Of a DNA stretch of 64,000 nucleotides, positions 1-7,035 are shown piece by piece. The notes beneath the pieces are model-generated. The model searched no databases. It worked only from the letters and a program-made list of their open reading frames with translations, and had not been told where the DNA came from. A program made the translations under genes and the position numbers. This DNA is from Chloroflexota bacterium. Its GTDB lineage: Bacteria > Chloroflexota > Limnocylindria > Limnocylindrales > CSP1-4. Numbering within the stretch: position 1 is the stretch's first letter; each line of letters opens with the position of its first letter. Location of the stretch: positions 1-64,000 of the forward strand of contig JAJXUG010000020.1 of assembly GCA_021783095.1 (NCBI GenBank), read 5' to 3'.

Positions 1-1071
1 CCTCCGTTACACGTCGGCATGGAGCGAGGCGAGGAACTCGGCCGGGGTGAGGTACCCCAGCGATTGGTGGGGCCGGACGGTGTTGTACGTGGCCTCCCAC
101 TCCAGCAGCGCCGGCCGCAGGCCGGCGAGGTCGGGCTCGGCGTCGGTGACCTCGTAGAACTCCTCGGTGTGCGTGCGGTTCGCCCGCTCGACGCAGCCGT
201 TGAGCTTGGGGCTGCGGGGCGGCAGGGTGTAGAGGGCGATGCCGCGGGCGGCGCACGCCGCCTCGAACTCGGCCATGAACTCGGGGCCGTTGTCGATGCT
301 GATCGCCCGGACCGGGAACGGCATCCGCGCGGCCAGGGCGTCGAGGATCGCGACCGCCGCCCGGGCGCTGGCGGTCGAGCGCAGCTCGAGCACGTCCCAG
401 CGGGACACGACGTCGCGGGCGGTGAACTGCTTGAGCACCAGGCCCGCGACGGGGCGCACGTCGAGCGTGTCGACCTGGACGAGGTCGCCCGGGCGGGCGG
501 GGGCGAGGCCGCGCGGCTTGCGCACCGCGTGGGGCCGCCGCCAGCCGGGGTGCCGGGCGCTGATCCGCCGGGCGGGCGGCTCCCGCAGCTCGCCCGTGCG
601 CCGGAGGCGCTCGAGGATCCGCCCGACCATGGATGCGGAGAGCGCGAGCCCCTCGCGCCGGAGCAGGACCCGGAGCTTGTCCTTGCCCCACCGCGGGTAG
701 AGGAGCCGCACCCGGCGGACCGCGGCGAGCTCGCCCAGCGTCCAGGTCGGCCGGCGCCGCCGCACCGGGCGCGACGGCCGGTCCTCGAGCGTCTCGAGGC
801 GGAGCCGGTCGAACCGCCCGAGCCAGCGGTACACGGTGGGGCGGCTGTACCCGAAGTGGCGGGCGGTGCGGCTGACGCTGCGGCCGTGGCGCTCGTGCCA
901 GTCGAGCATGGCGAGGCGGGCCTGCGCCCGGCGCGAGAGGGCGGGGGCCGCCTCGCGGGCGAGCCGCCGGGGCAGGTGGATGACCCGGTTGCGGGCGCTC
1001 GTCCCCTGGGGGTGGGCGCGCTGGCGTCTAGACTTGGGCACCGAGAGTCCTCGCGCTGCTGGTTGCTGACA
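1..1071 (-). mobile_element. IS481-type insertion sequence, left end outside window
   Basis: The element carries one transposase gene. Its right end is placed at 1071 because, read on the minus strand, the sequence there begins TGTCAGCAACCAGC. A TGT terminus of this kind is common for IS481 ends. The other terminus lies beyond base 1, since the transposase stop codon is only 6 nt from the window edge. Just outside the right end is a short hairpin (1082-1097, AGCGAG/CTCGCT). The element borders a toxin-antitoxin pair and an integrase fragment, so this looks like a mobile-DNA junction. The exact boundary is inferred from one end only. Confidence 0.6.
7..1041 (-). CDS. IS481 family transposase
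   Basis: This 344-residue transposase has a GTG start and catalyses cut-and-paste movement of its element. The N-terminal 150 residues contain two helix-turn-helix segments, including YSRPTVYRWLGRFD near residue 65. The C-terminal half is an rve-type DDE core. The first Asp is in QVDTL (about residue 190), the second in DNGPEF (about 249) and the Glu in NGCVERAN (about 285), followed by the RPHQSLGYLTPAEF tail typical of the IS481/IS3 group. Length matches the family and no frameshift is visible, so it may be active. The start is supported by the basic N-terminus. There is no other gene within the element. Confidence 0.88.
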   Translation of the reverse strand: MPKSRRQRAHPQGTSARNRVIHLPRRLAREAAPALSRRAQARLAMLDWHERHGRSVSRTARHFGYSRPTVYRWLGRFDRLRLETLEDRPSRPVRRRRPTWTLGELAAVRRVRLLYPRWGKDKLRVLLRREGLALSASMVGRILERLRRTGELREPPARRISARHPGWRRPHAVRKPRGLAPARPGDLVQVDTLDVRPVAGLVLKQFTARDVVSRWDVLELRSTASARAAVAILDALAARMPFPVRAISIDNGPEFMAEFEAACAARGIALYTLPPRSPKLNGCVERANRTHTEEFYEVTDAEPDLAGLRPALLEWEATYNTVRPHQSLGYLTPAEFLASLHADV

Positions 1072-1192
1072 CTCCCAGCGTAGCGAGGGCTCTCGCTGCG
1101 TCCTCAGACCCGGTCGTGCCTCACCCCGCGCCCAGCCCTGGTGTCACGGGCGTATCTGGACGCGCTCAGAGGGCGACTTGTCCGGCTGGTGG

Positions 1193-1223
1193 CGTCCGCT
1201 CGAGGTCTGCCCTCGAGCGGACG
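1193..1223. repeat. Perfect 13-bp inverted repeat upstream of abiE-like promoter
   Basis: The arms CGTCCGCTCGAGG (1193-1205) and CCTCGAGCGGACG (1211-1223) are perfectly complementary around a 5-nt loop. The repeat sits 20 bp upstream of the TTGACA element of the toxin-antitoxin promoter. It could be an operator, or a hairpin terminator left from a gene displaced by the insertion sequence. There is no T-tract on either side, so a classical terminator is not favoured. Confidence 0.55.
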
Positions 1224-1228
1224 GGTCA

Positions 1229-1280
1229 TGAGACTACGTAAGATTGACATAAATGGGATGGTGTGCGTAGTCTTAGCCCA
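1229..1280 (+). promoter_or_regulatory. Promoter and putative operator of AbiE-like pair, leaderless
   Basis: TTGACA (1244-1249) is a perfect -35 box. After 18 bp comes TAGTCT (1268-1273) as the -10. The transcription start expected 7 nt later coincides with the A of the ATG at 1280, and no Shine-Dalgarno sequence precedes it. An inverted repeat TGAGACTACG (1229-1238) / CGTAGTCTTA (1266-1275, one mismatch) brackets the -35 and covers the -10. AbiEi antitoxins are known to repress their own promoter through inverted repeats. That this repeat is the operator is inference. Confidence 0.65.
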
Positions 1281-2047
1281 TGAGCGAGACGCGCGAAGGC
1301 GCCAAGCTGATCGAGGTCGTGCACCTGGCCCTCCTGCAGGCGCTGCCGTCGCGCATGCCCGTCGGCGGCTACATCGTGAAGGGCGGCGCCAGCCTGCGGC
1401 TCTTCGAGCAGAGCGCCCGCCGGTCACAGGACATCGACCTCGACTACGCGGGCCGGCCCGACCGCTTCGACCAGGTCGAGGAGCAGGTCGACGCGACCCT
1501 GCGGTCGCCCGTCTTCCAGAACGTCCTGCGGCTCGCCGGCGTCGCCATGAGCGAGCCGACCAAGCCCAAGCAGACCGACACGACGCGCCGCTGGAAGTTC
1601 AGCGTCGAGGGCGAGGGCGCCTTTCTCAACTCCAAGATCGAGTTCAGCAACCGCGGCGTCGCTGACCCTGAGCACGCCTTCGAGACCGCGCGCGACGACA
1701 TCGGCCGCGGGCTTGGCCTGCGCGTGGTGCGGGCGGACCGCTACCTGCCGCCCGCCGCCATCCGCCAGAAGGTCCGCGCCCTCGGGCAGCGGAGCGAGAC
1801 CGAGCCCCGCGACGTGTTCGACCTCGACCTCCTGTTCGCGCGGCACCCCGCAGCCGTCGGTCCAGGCGACGTCCCCGGGGCCGAGATCGACGCCGCGGTG
1901 GCGGCTGCGTTCTCGATCGGCTACGACGACTACCGCGAGCTCGTGGTCGAGTTCATCGAGGACGACCAGGTGCCGGTCTACGAGCGCGAGGACGTGTGGT
2001 CGGACATGGTCCTCAAAGTCGTTGAGCGGCTGGAGGCGCTGCGGTGA
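1280..2047 (+). CDS. AbiEii/AbiGii-type nucleotidyltransferase toxin
   Basis: This 255-residue protein belongs to the AbiEii nucleotidyltransferase toxins, which arrest growth when the partner antitoxin is lost or inhibited. The polymerase-beta-like motif is clear: VKGGASLRLFE at residues 33-43, then SQDIDLDY with the Asp pair at D51 and D53. A later block, IRQKVRALGQRSETEPRDVFDLDLL, carries the Lys and Asp positions of the family. Length is near the usual 250-300. It is the first gene of a two-gene operon and overlaps the antitoxin by 4 bp. Classical abiE loci put the antitoxin first, so the order is reversed here. The start is supported by a promoter that places the transcript at the ATG. 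Confidence 0.85.
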   Translation: MSETREGAKLIEVVHLALLQALPSRMPVGGYIVKGGASLRLFEQSARRSQDIDLDYAGRPDRFDQVEEQVDATLRSPVFQNVLRLAGVAMSEPTKPKQTDTTRRWKFSVEGEGAFLNSKIEFSNRGVADPEHAFETARDDIGRGLGLRVVRADRYLPPAAIRQKVRALGQRSETEPRDVFDLDLLFARHPAAVGPGDVPGAEIDAAVAAAFSIGYDDYRELVVEFIEDDQVPVYEREDVWSDMVLKVVERLEALR

Positions 2048-2658
2048 CCGCCCTCGCAGCCTACGGCCGCCTGGAAGGGCTCGGCGGTGCTGTGACGACC
2101 GCCGAGGCGGCGGCGACGCTCCGCGTCAGCGCGTCGGCTGCAAGCCGGACCCTGAGGGCGCTCGAGGCCGAGGGCCGCGCCACCCGCCTGCGGACCGGGC
2201 TGTGGCACATCGGGCCCGGCCGCCCCACGGCGACGGCGATCGTGCGCGACGTCCTGCGGCCCCACCTCGCCTACATCTCGTTTCTCTCGGCGCTCAACAT
2301 CGCCGGCGCCATCGACCAGCGCCCCAGGACGATCAGCGTCGCCTCGCTCGACCGGGCCCGGACGATCGAGACGGCGGTCGGGACCTACGCCGTCCACCAC
2401 CTGCCCCCCGCGCTGTTCGGCGGCTGGGAGGAAACGCGCAACGGCCCGGTGGCGACACCGGTCAAGGCCATCTTCGACCTGTGCTACGTCTCCGCAGCCC
2501 ACCGGGGTCGCGCTCGCCGCCTGCCCGAGCTGGACGTGCCCGAACTCCACTCCGTCGAGCAGTTCGAGCCGTGGCTGTCGCGCATCGAGAGCCCACGGTT
2601 GCGATCGGTCACCGAGACGGGCCTGCGGAGCGCAATCGCCCGCTCAAACACCCGCTGA
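2044..2658 (+). CDS. AbiEi-like antitoxin with N-terminal winged helix
   Basis: This 204-residue protein is translated from GTG in a GTGA overlap with the toxin gene, which implies coupled translation. Residues 1-60 form a DNA-binding helix-turn-helix (VTTAEAAATLRVSASAASRTLRAL) followed by a wing-like LRTGLWHI segment. The rest, with AYISFLSALN and VATPVKAIFDLCYVS, resembles the C-terminal antitoxin domain of AbiEi proteins. Such proteins neutralise the nucleotidyltransferase toxin and repress the operon. Assignment rests on the pairing with the adjacent toxin and the two-domain layout. The exact subfamily is not certain. Confidence 0.75.
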   Translation: MTALAAYGRLEGLGGAVTTAEAAATLRVSASAASRTLRALEAEGRATRLRTGLWHIGPGRPTATAIVRDVLRPHLAYISFLSALNIAGAIDQRPRTISVASLDRARTIETAVGTYAVHHLPPALFGGWEETRNGPVATPVKAIFDLCYVSAAHRGRARRLPELDVPELHSVEQFEPWLSRIESPRLRSVTETGLRSAIARSNTR

Positions 2659-2710
2659 AACGGCCCACGAGGCTATTGCCGCGGCGGGCGAAGACGGGGT
2701 GGTGGGGCGG

Positions 2711-2742
2711 GCTCCGGTAATGCCCGAGACTATTACCGGAGC
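2711..2742. repeat. Perfect 11-bp inverted repeat between antitoxin and integrase remnant
   Basis: GCTCCGGTAAT (2711-2721) and ATTACCGGAGC (2732-2742) are perfect inverse complements around a 10-nt spacer. The repeat lies between two convergent genes and could serve as a bidirectional terminator, but neither side has a T-tract. Its closeness to a truncated integrase also allows a recombination or attachment-site origin. Confidence 0.5.
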
Positions 2743-2761
2743 TTCAGGTCGCGTGAAGTAA

Positions 2762-3127
2762 TCACCCGGCTGAGTCCAGACGCGCCCGCCCGACGCGGAT
2801 GGCCTCGTTAAGCGCGATCCGGAGGACGTGGAAGACGTGCACCGTGCTCGAGGCCGCGAGCCCCGAGGCCCGCATGCCCGCGAGCGCGTCCTCGACCTGG
2901 CCGGGCGTGAGCCCCGAGAGGCGCCGGTCTGCCGGCGCGTGGCCGTCCTCGGCCGCCCGGATGGCCGCCCTGACCGCGTCGCGGCACGCCTGCTTGATCG
3001 AGCCCTTCGGCATGGTGATCGCATGCCGCCGGCCGTCGGCGCCCGTGTAGGTGACCTGCCAGCGTTCGTCGCCGCGGAGTCGCGGCTCGGAGCCCTCGCC
3101 GTTGGCGCGCCGGCCGCCGCCCTTCAC
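2762..3127 (-). pseudogene. Truncated tyrosine recombinase (integrase), N-terminal part only
   Basis: The 121 codons encode the arm-binding and core-binding parts of a phage-type tyrosine integrase. Residues 1-45 (RANGEGSEPRLRGDERWQV, YTGADGRRHAITMPKGS) match the N-terminal arm domain. Residues 50-115 (LTPGQVEDALAGMRASGL, HVFHVLRIALNEAIRVGR) match the SAM-like core-binding domain. The reading frame stops just after EAIRVGR, where the R-HxxR-Y catalytic domain should begin, so the protein cannot recombine DNA. The GTG start at 3127 is the natural one. The truncation point lies next to a 12-bp sequence that recurs inverted at 3610-3621. Confidence 0.7.
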
Positions 3128-3621
3128 TCGGCCGCACCCCCCGGATCTTCGGCCCCGGCAGGTTCTTCAGCCACGGCATTGCTGCCTCCGCTTCCTCGGC
3201 GTCCTCCCGCTCGAGAGCGCTGGGGGTTTCCGCTGACCCGATGGGGTCCAGCGTCTGCACATACGGGAGCGTCCGAAGATTCGCGTCGATCACGCCGTTC
3301 TCCACCAGCCGCTGATAGATGAAGTCGTCGCTCTCGCTGTTTAGACGATGCCGGAATGGCCCAAGCAGGTCCTCGACGTGGCGACGCTGGGCCTTCCCTC
3401 GGGCTGCCCACACCGCGAGCCAGCAGACCTCCAGCTCGTTCAGCTCTCGGTCGACGGCGGCGATCCGGACGATGAGATCGGCCTCCTGCCGCGTCGGTCG
3501 ACGGGCGGGCTGGAGGAGGCCCAGGCAGATCGAGGTGGCCTCGGCCACGATCGGTGGGGCATGCAACAAGTCGTACGTGCGGCTGATGGTCCAGCCACGC
3601 TCAAACGGGCGTCTGGACTCA
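2771..3621. repeat. Inverted 12-bp repeat bracketing the integrase fragment
   Basis: TGAGTCCAGACG (2771-2782) recurs inverted as CGTCTGGACTCA (3610-3621). Allowing one 1-nt indel, the match runs to about 17 bp inward (TGAGTCCAGACGC-CCCG). The arms bracket about 830 bp holding the integrase fragment and a broken reading frame. Both frames look cut near these sites. No obvious target-site duplication flanks the repeats. The span could be the remains of a small element or of an inversion. Confidence 0.4.
3129..3620 (-). pseudogene. Unidentified open frame without start or stop, probably truncated
   Basis: A minus-strand frame from about 3620 to 3130 has strong codon bias and an ordinary soluble-protein composition. 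Segments are DLLHAPPIVAEATSICLGLL, ADLIVRIAAVDRELNELEV, RRHVEDLLGPFRHRL and IYQRLVENGVIDANLRTLPY. It has no convincing start, since the upstream end coincides with the inverted repeat at 3610-3621. It also has no stop of its own, as it runs on antisense-like into the integrase frame. A run of six G at about 3140 could be a frameshift that once joined it to, or ended it before, the integrase. I do not recognise the family. It may be a remnant of a phage- or plasmid-borne gene. Confidence 0.4.
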
Positions 3622-3666
3622 ACTCGGCTTACAGGCCGCCTCGCTGGCGCCCTGTCGATAGGGTCG

Positions 3667-3978
3667 CTAGTCCTCGTCCGCCCGGAAAATGTGCGGCGCC
3701 GTGCACGCGTTGCAGATCGGGAGGCAGGAGTCCAGGTCGCCGAGCGGGATGGGCAGTCTGCGATCCGGGTAGAGGCACTCGGCCTCGTACACACGCTCCT
3801 TCGGGCGCTCGAGGGAGATCAGGCGCCGATAGTTGCAGCGACGGATTCGATGGGGCGCGAGTCGCGTGGCCTCGACCTCCGGAGAGGCGGGGACGGACGG
3901 CAGCGGGAGCGCCATTCGGACTGCGCTGGCCTCATGCTTCAGGGACGCGGCAATGACCTTCGCCGACCCCCGAATCAA
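3667..3978 (-). CDS. Small cysteine-containing hypothetical protein
   Basis: This 103-codon frame begins with TTG. Its codon use matches the neighbourhood (high GC in third positions). The C-terminal half is distinctive: RRCNYRRLISLERPKERVYE, then AECLYPDRRLPIPLGDLDS and CLPICNACTAPHIF. A CxxxCxxC group plus two further cysteines suggests metal binding, but this is inference. An extended -10-like TGTTAGGCT occurs upstream on the minus strand near 4000, but no ribosome binding site precedes the TTG. No family is recognised. It may be a remnant belonging to the accessory patch. Confidence 0.4.
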   Translation of the reverse strand: MIRGSAKVIAASLKHEASAVRMALPLPSVPASPEVEATRLAPHRIRRCNYRRLISLERPKERVYEAECLYPDRRLPIPLGDLDSCLPICNACTAPHIFRADED

Positions 3979-4094
3979 TCGGCTGGGGGGGAGCCTAACA
4001 TCTGCGAATCAACCCGGACAAGCGGCCGGACGTACTAGACTCCCGTGGAGCGGGGTCGTGGGCGCCAGACACCGCGCACAGGAGGCATTCGACC

Positions 4095-4964
4095 CTGAGC
4101 GAGCCGCAGTGGTGGGCACCCTCACAAGAGGCCCGCGACCTCGGCGCGGCGGCATCCGGCCACCCCGATTCCCACCGATCCGCGCGCAGCGTCACCTGTC
4201 CGCTCCTCCGCCTCGATTCCACGGGGGTGCTCCTCGAACCCGGTGATGCGCCCAATGAGGACCACCGCTGTGTGGCCATCGCCGGGCCCCGGGTCCTGTC
4301 ACGTCAGCAGCAGGAGCTGGTCTGCTTGAGGGCGGCCCACGTCGACTGCCCGCGCTACCGTCGCGCCACCGCTGCGAACTCCTCAGCCGTGCGGGGCCGT
4401 ATCCGCATCCCGACGATGCCCCGCGCCACCGCGGCTGCGCTGGTCGTCCTGGCGCTCTCGGCCGGCGTCTCCCTCGGCTTCGTCCTCCAGCGCGGCGGCA
4501 TCGACCTGCCCAGCGCTGCGTTGTCGTCGGGCGGCGTTGTCGCCGTCGCCTCAGGGGTTGTTGGTTCCGCGCGTCCTGGCCCCACTACCGCAGCGGCCAC
4601 CCCCGAAGCCAGCCCGCTGCCCACCAGCCTGGCCTCGAACCCCGCCTCGCCGTCCAGCCCACCGGCCACCCCGGCTGTCACCGCGACCCCTGTCCCCGCG
4701 GCCACCGGGAGTCCCGTGCCGAAGCCCACGCCCACGTCAACCGCTTCGGGCGGCGTGCCCTCCGCCGACAGGCTCGCCGTGATCAAGCCCTGTCCGGGTC
4801 AGGCCGGCTGCTGGATCTACAACGTCCGGTCTGGCGACAACCTCTGGAGCATCGCCCACTGGTTCGGCGTGCCGCTCGACACCATCTACGCCTGGAACCC
4901 GACCGTGAGGCAGGTCGGGATCCAGCCAGGAACGCCGCTCAAGATCCCAACCCCGACCCGGTAG
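4095..4964 (+). CDS. Membrane-anchored LysM protein with N-terminal cysteine module
   Basis: Reading from a CTG start gives 289 residues. AGGAGG at 4080-4085 lies 9 nt before that CTG, and no ATG, GTG or TTG occurs upstream in frame. The next canonical start, GTG 4227, would delete the first cysteine of a four-Cys module (C35, C59, C77, C85; pattern CPLL, DHRC, LVCL, DCPRY) seen in Chloroflexota LysM proteins. A transmembrane helix (about 112-131, ALVVLALSAGVSLGFVLQ) follows, then a Pro/Ser/Thr-rich linker and a C-terminal LysM domain (IYNVRSGDNLWSIAHWFGV, DTIYAWNPTV, IQPGTPLKI). The LysM would bind cell-wall glycans outside the membrane. The cytoplasmic module may bind zinc (inference). It precedes the dcw cluster but has separate transcription. 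Confidence 0.65.
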   Translation: MSEPQWWAPSQEARDLGAAASGHPDSHRSARSVTCPLLRLDSTGVLLEPGDAPNEDHRCVAIAGPRVLSRQQQELVCLRAAHVDCPRYRRATAANSSAVRGRIRIPTMPRATAAALVVLALSAGVSLGFVLQRGGIDLPSAALSSGGVVAVASGVVGSARPGPTTAAATPEASPLPTSLASNPASPSSPPATPAVTATPVPAATGSPVPKPTPTSTASGGVPSADRLAVIKPCPGQAGCWIYNVRSGDNLWSIAHWFGVPLDTIYAWNPTVRQVGIQPGTPLKIPTPTR

Positions 4965-5125
4965 CCGGCCGCGAGGCGCAGCCAGGCCCGCTCCACCACC
5001 GGGAAGCTTCACGACGGCTGGACCGGAAGCGAACGTCCAGCTTCGTGTCCGCCTGCGTCCAGATTCCCATGGCCGCCGTCGCCCAATGCGACGCGATCGC
5101 TCGGTCCAAACCCCGCAAATCGGCG

Positions 5126-5153
5126 TTGACTCTGCGAATCCGCGCGCTATCAT
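5126..5153 (+). promoter_or_regulatory. mraZ promoter
   Basis: TTGACT (5126-5131) and TATCAT (5148-5153) are separated by 16 bp, close to the sigma-70 consensus and conspicuous in this GC-rich sequence. The expected start is near 5160, immediately before the MraZ boxes. The gene-free stretch 4965-5258 shows no other signal. Confidence 0.75.
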
Positions 5154-5160
5154 CGCGTCA

Positions 5161-5186
5161 GTGGGGCGAAGTGGAGGAAAGTGGGG
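5161..5186 (+). promoter_or_regulatory. MraZ operator: three boxes at 10-bp spacing
   Basis: GTGGGG (5161), GTGGAG (5171) and GTGGGG (5181) are direct repeats with exact 10-bp periodicity. They sit just downstream of the expected transcription start. MraZ is known to bind such repeats before its own gene and to regulate the dcw cluster. A fourth, degenerate box (CCGGAG, 5190-5195) continues the spacing. Position after +1 suggests repression by blocking initiation or elongation. Confidence 0.85.
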
Positions 5187-5258
5187 AACCGGAGCCCCGG
5201 TGACCCAGCGTATTGACCACCTCCCGAACCCCAATCGACGTCAGGAGCGCCTCAGCGC

Positions 5259-5702
5259 GTGGTCAGCGGCCAGGGTTTCACCGGCGAGTACCGGCACCAG
5301 ATCGACGACAAGGGACGGATCGCCGTCCCGTCGAAGATGCGTGCCCTGCTGGCCGGGCCGATCTTCGTCAGCCGCTGGCTCGACGCCTGTCTCGCCATCC
5401 TGCCGGGCAGCGAGTGGGACGCCATCACGGAGAAGGTCGCGGGCCTCCCGATGACCGATCCGGCGGCCCGCGCGCTGGAGCGCCGGCTCTTCGGGGGCGC
5501 AGTGGAGGCGGAGCTGGACCGGCAGGGCCGGATCCTGATCCCGGAGAACCTGCGCCAGTTCGCCGGCCTCGCGGGCGAGGTCATCGTGGTGGGCTCCAGG
5601 AGCCACCTGGAGATCTGGGCCCCCGCCCGCTGGGATGCACAGATCGCAATGCTCGATGACGACGCCGCGTTCGGCGCCGCCATCAGCGGTCTGAGGATCT
5701 GA
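5259..5702 (+). CDS. mraZ: Transcriptional regulator MraZ
   Basis: This 147-residue protein contains two tandem AbrB-like SpoVT domains, the hallmark of MraZ. Each carries the DxxGRxxxP signature: DDKGRIAVPSKMR near residue 16 and DRQGRILIPENLR near residue 86. MraZ forms a ring that binds the repeats upstream of its own gene. Here three such boxes lie at 5161-5186, so autoregulation is well supported. The GTG start is preceded by AGGAG at about 10 nt. It heads the division and wall cluster, and its position right before rsmH is the conserved one. Confidence 0.95.
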   Translation: MVSGQGFTGEYRHQIDDKGRIAVPSKMRALLAGPIFVSRWLDACLAILPGSEWDAITEKVAGLPMTDPAARALERRLFGGAVEAELDRQGRILIPENLRQFAGLAGEVIVVGSRSHLEIWAPARWDAQIAMLDDDAAFGAAISGLRI

Positions 5703-5764
5703 CGTCGCACCACATGCGCTTCCAGGGTCCGCCCGGGATCCGTTGCCAAGCCGTTGGAGGAATG

Positions 5765-6709
5765 ATGGAGGTAGGGCACCAGCCGGTGATGCCGGACGAG
5801 GTCCTCGGGACGCTCGCCCCGCAGCCCGGCAGCCTCCAGATCGATGCCACGGTCGGCGGCGGTGGGCACACCGAGCGGATCCTGGAGGCCGCCAGCCCTG
5901 ACGGCCGTGTCCTCGGGCTTGATGCCGACGGGGCCGCGGTCGAGCGCGTCGGCCGGCGGCTCTCCCGCTTCGGCGACCGCCTGGTCCTGCGCCAGGCGAA
6001 CTTCAGCGAGCTTGCCGAGGTGGCCCCGGCCGCCGGCTTCGGCGCTGTGGACGGGATGCTGTTCGACCTCGGGCTGTCCTCGTTCCAGCTCGCCGACACC
6101 GACCGCGGCTTCGGGTTCCGCGCCGGCGGCCCGCTCGACATGCGCTTTGACACCTCCCGAGGCGTGCCCGCGGCCGAGCTCCTCGCGACGCTCAACGCGG
6201 ACGAACTTGCCGCGCTGTTCCGCCGGTACGGCGAGGAGCCCGCGTCGTGGCGCATCGCGAAGGCCATCGTGGCTGCGCGCTCCACCACCGCGGTCGGAAC
6301 GGCGGAGGAGCTGGCGGCGCTGGTCGAGCGCGTCGTGCCCGCCAACCCGCGCCTGCGGCGCCGCACCCACCCCGCGACGCGTGTGTTCCAGGCGCTGCGG
6401 ATTGCGGTCAACGGCGAGCTCGACGCCCTGGTGGCCGGCCTCGCCGCAGCCGTGGACCTGCTTCGGCCCGGCGGGCGCCTGGTCGTGCTGTCCTACCACT
6501 CGCTCGAGGACCGGATCGTCAAGCAGTTCCTCAATGCCGAGCGGCGGGGCTGCATCTGCCCGCCTGAGGCGCCCGTCTGCGTGTGCGGGCACTCGCCCCG
6601 CCTGCGTCTCGTCACGCGCCCCTCCCTGACGCCCAGCGAGGCGGAGATCGACGCCAACCCGCGGGCGCGCAGCGCCCGCCTCAGGGCCGCTGAGCGGCTC
6701 GCCGCTTGA
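5765..6709 (+). CDS. rsmH: 16S rRNA (cytosine(1402)-N4)-methyltransferase RsmH
   Basis: This 314-residue S-adenosylmethionine-dependent enzyme modifies C1402 in the ribosomal decoding centre. The start region HQPVMPDEVL and the SAM motif DATVGGGGHTERIL are clear. Further signatures are FDLGLSSFQLAD, RGFGFRAGGPLDMRFD, THPATRVFQALRIAVN and LSYHSLEDRIVKQF, all of which match RsmH. A CxCxx-type segment (GCICPPEAPVCVCGH) near the C-terminus is also usual. Of two adjacent ATG codons after GGAGG (5756-5760), the one at 5765 has the better spacing. An upstream ATG at 5714 lacks a ribosome binding site. It follows mraZ in the expected order. Confidence 0.93.
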   Translation: MEVGHQPVMPDEVLGTLAPQPGSLQIDATVGGGGHTERILEAASPDGRVLGLDADGAAVERVGRRLSRFGDRLVLRQANFSELAEVAPAAGFGAVDGMLFDLGLSSFQLADTDRGFGFRAGGPLDMRFDTSRGVPAAELLATLNADELAALFRRYGEEPASWRIAKAIVAARSTTAVGTAEELAALVERVVPANPRLRRRTHPATRVFQALRIAVNGELDALVAGLAAAVDLLRPGGRLVVLSYHSLEDRIVKQFLNAERRGCICPPEAPVCVCGHSPRLRLVTRPSLTPSEAEIDANPRARSARLRAAERLAA

Positions 6710-6833
6710 CCTGGCCCGCTAGCCCAAGGAGGACCGACCCGCCAGAACAGGACCAGACGCCCGTCAAGGCGACGGAACCCCGCGACCCCGTTCATCCGGC
6801 ACCTGCCGGTCCCGCCCACGGAGGAGGAGTCCC

Positions 6834-7031
6834 GTGAGCAAGCGCCACCAGTCGTCCCGCCGCAAGACCTACGGCCGCCGCCAGCACGAGCTCACCGAGC
6901 GCCGCGGTCGCGAACTCGTTCAGGAGCCCTTCGAGGCCGCCCTGGACGACATGGGTCCCATCGCGCTCGCCGACCGCTTCGCGTTCCTCGACCCGCGGAC
7001 GCCACGCCTCCGCTTCGCCCTGGGCGACTGA
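6834..7031 (+). CDS. Small basic hypothetical protein between rsmH and ftsL
   Basis: This 65-residue protein starts at GTG behind an excellent GGAGGAGG ribosome binding site. The N-terminal third is strongly basic (SKRHQSSRRKTYGRRQHEL), then comes an acidic middle and a hydrophobic tail. It has no membrane segment. The gene lies in the cluster position just before the FtsL-like gene, 4 nt upstream of it, so it should be co-expressed with division genes. No function is known to me. A cytoplasmic nucleic-acid- or membrane-surface-binding role would fit the charge but is inference. Confidence 0.7.
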   Translation: MSKRHQSSRRKTYGRRQHELTERRGRELVQEPFEAALDDMGPIALADRFAFLDPRTPRLRFALGD

Positions 7032-7035
7032 AGCC

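Noticed and set aside
19-1083. 354-codon plus-strand frame opposite the transposase
   Set aside because: The transposase frame has a full DDE catalytic set. The opposite frame has none and is low in complexity.
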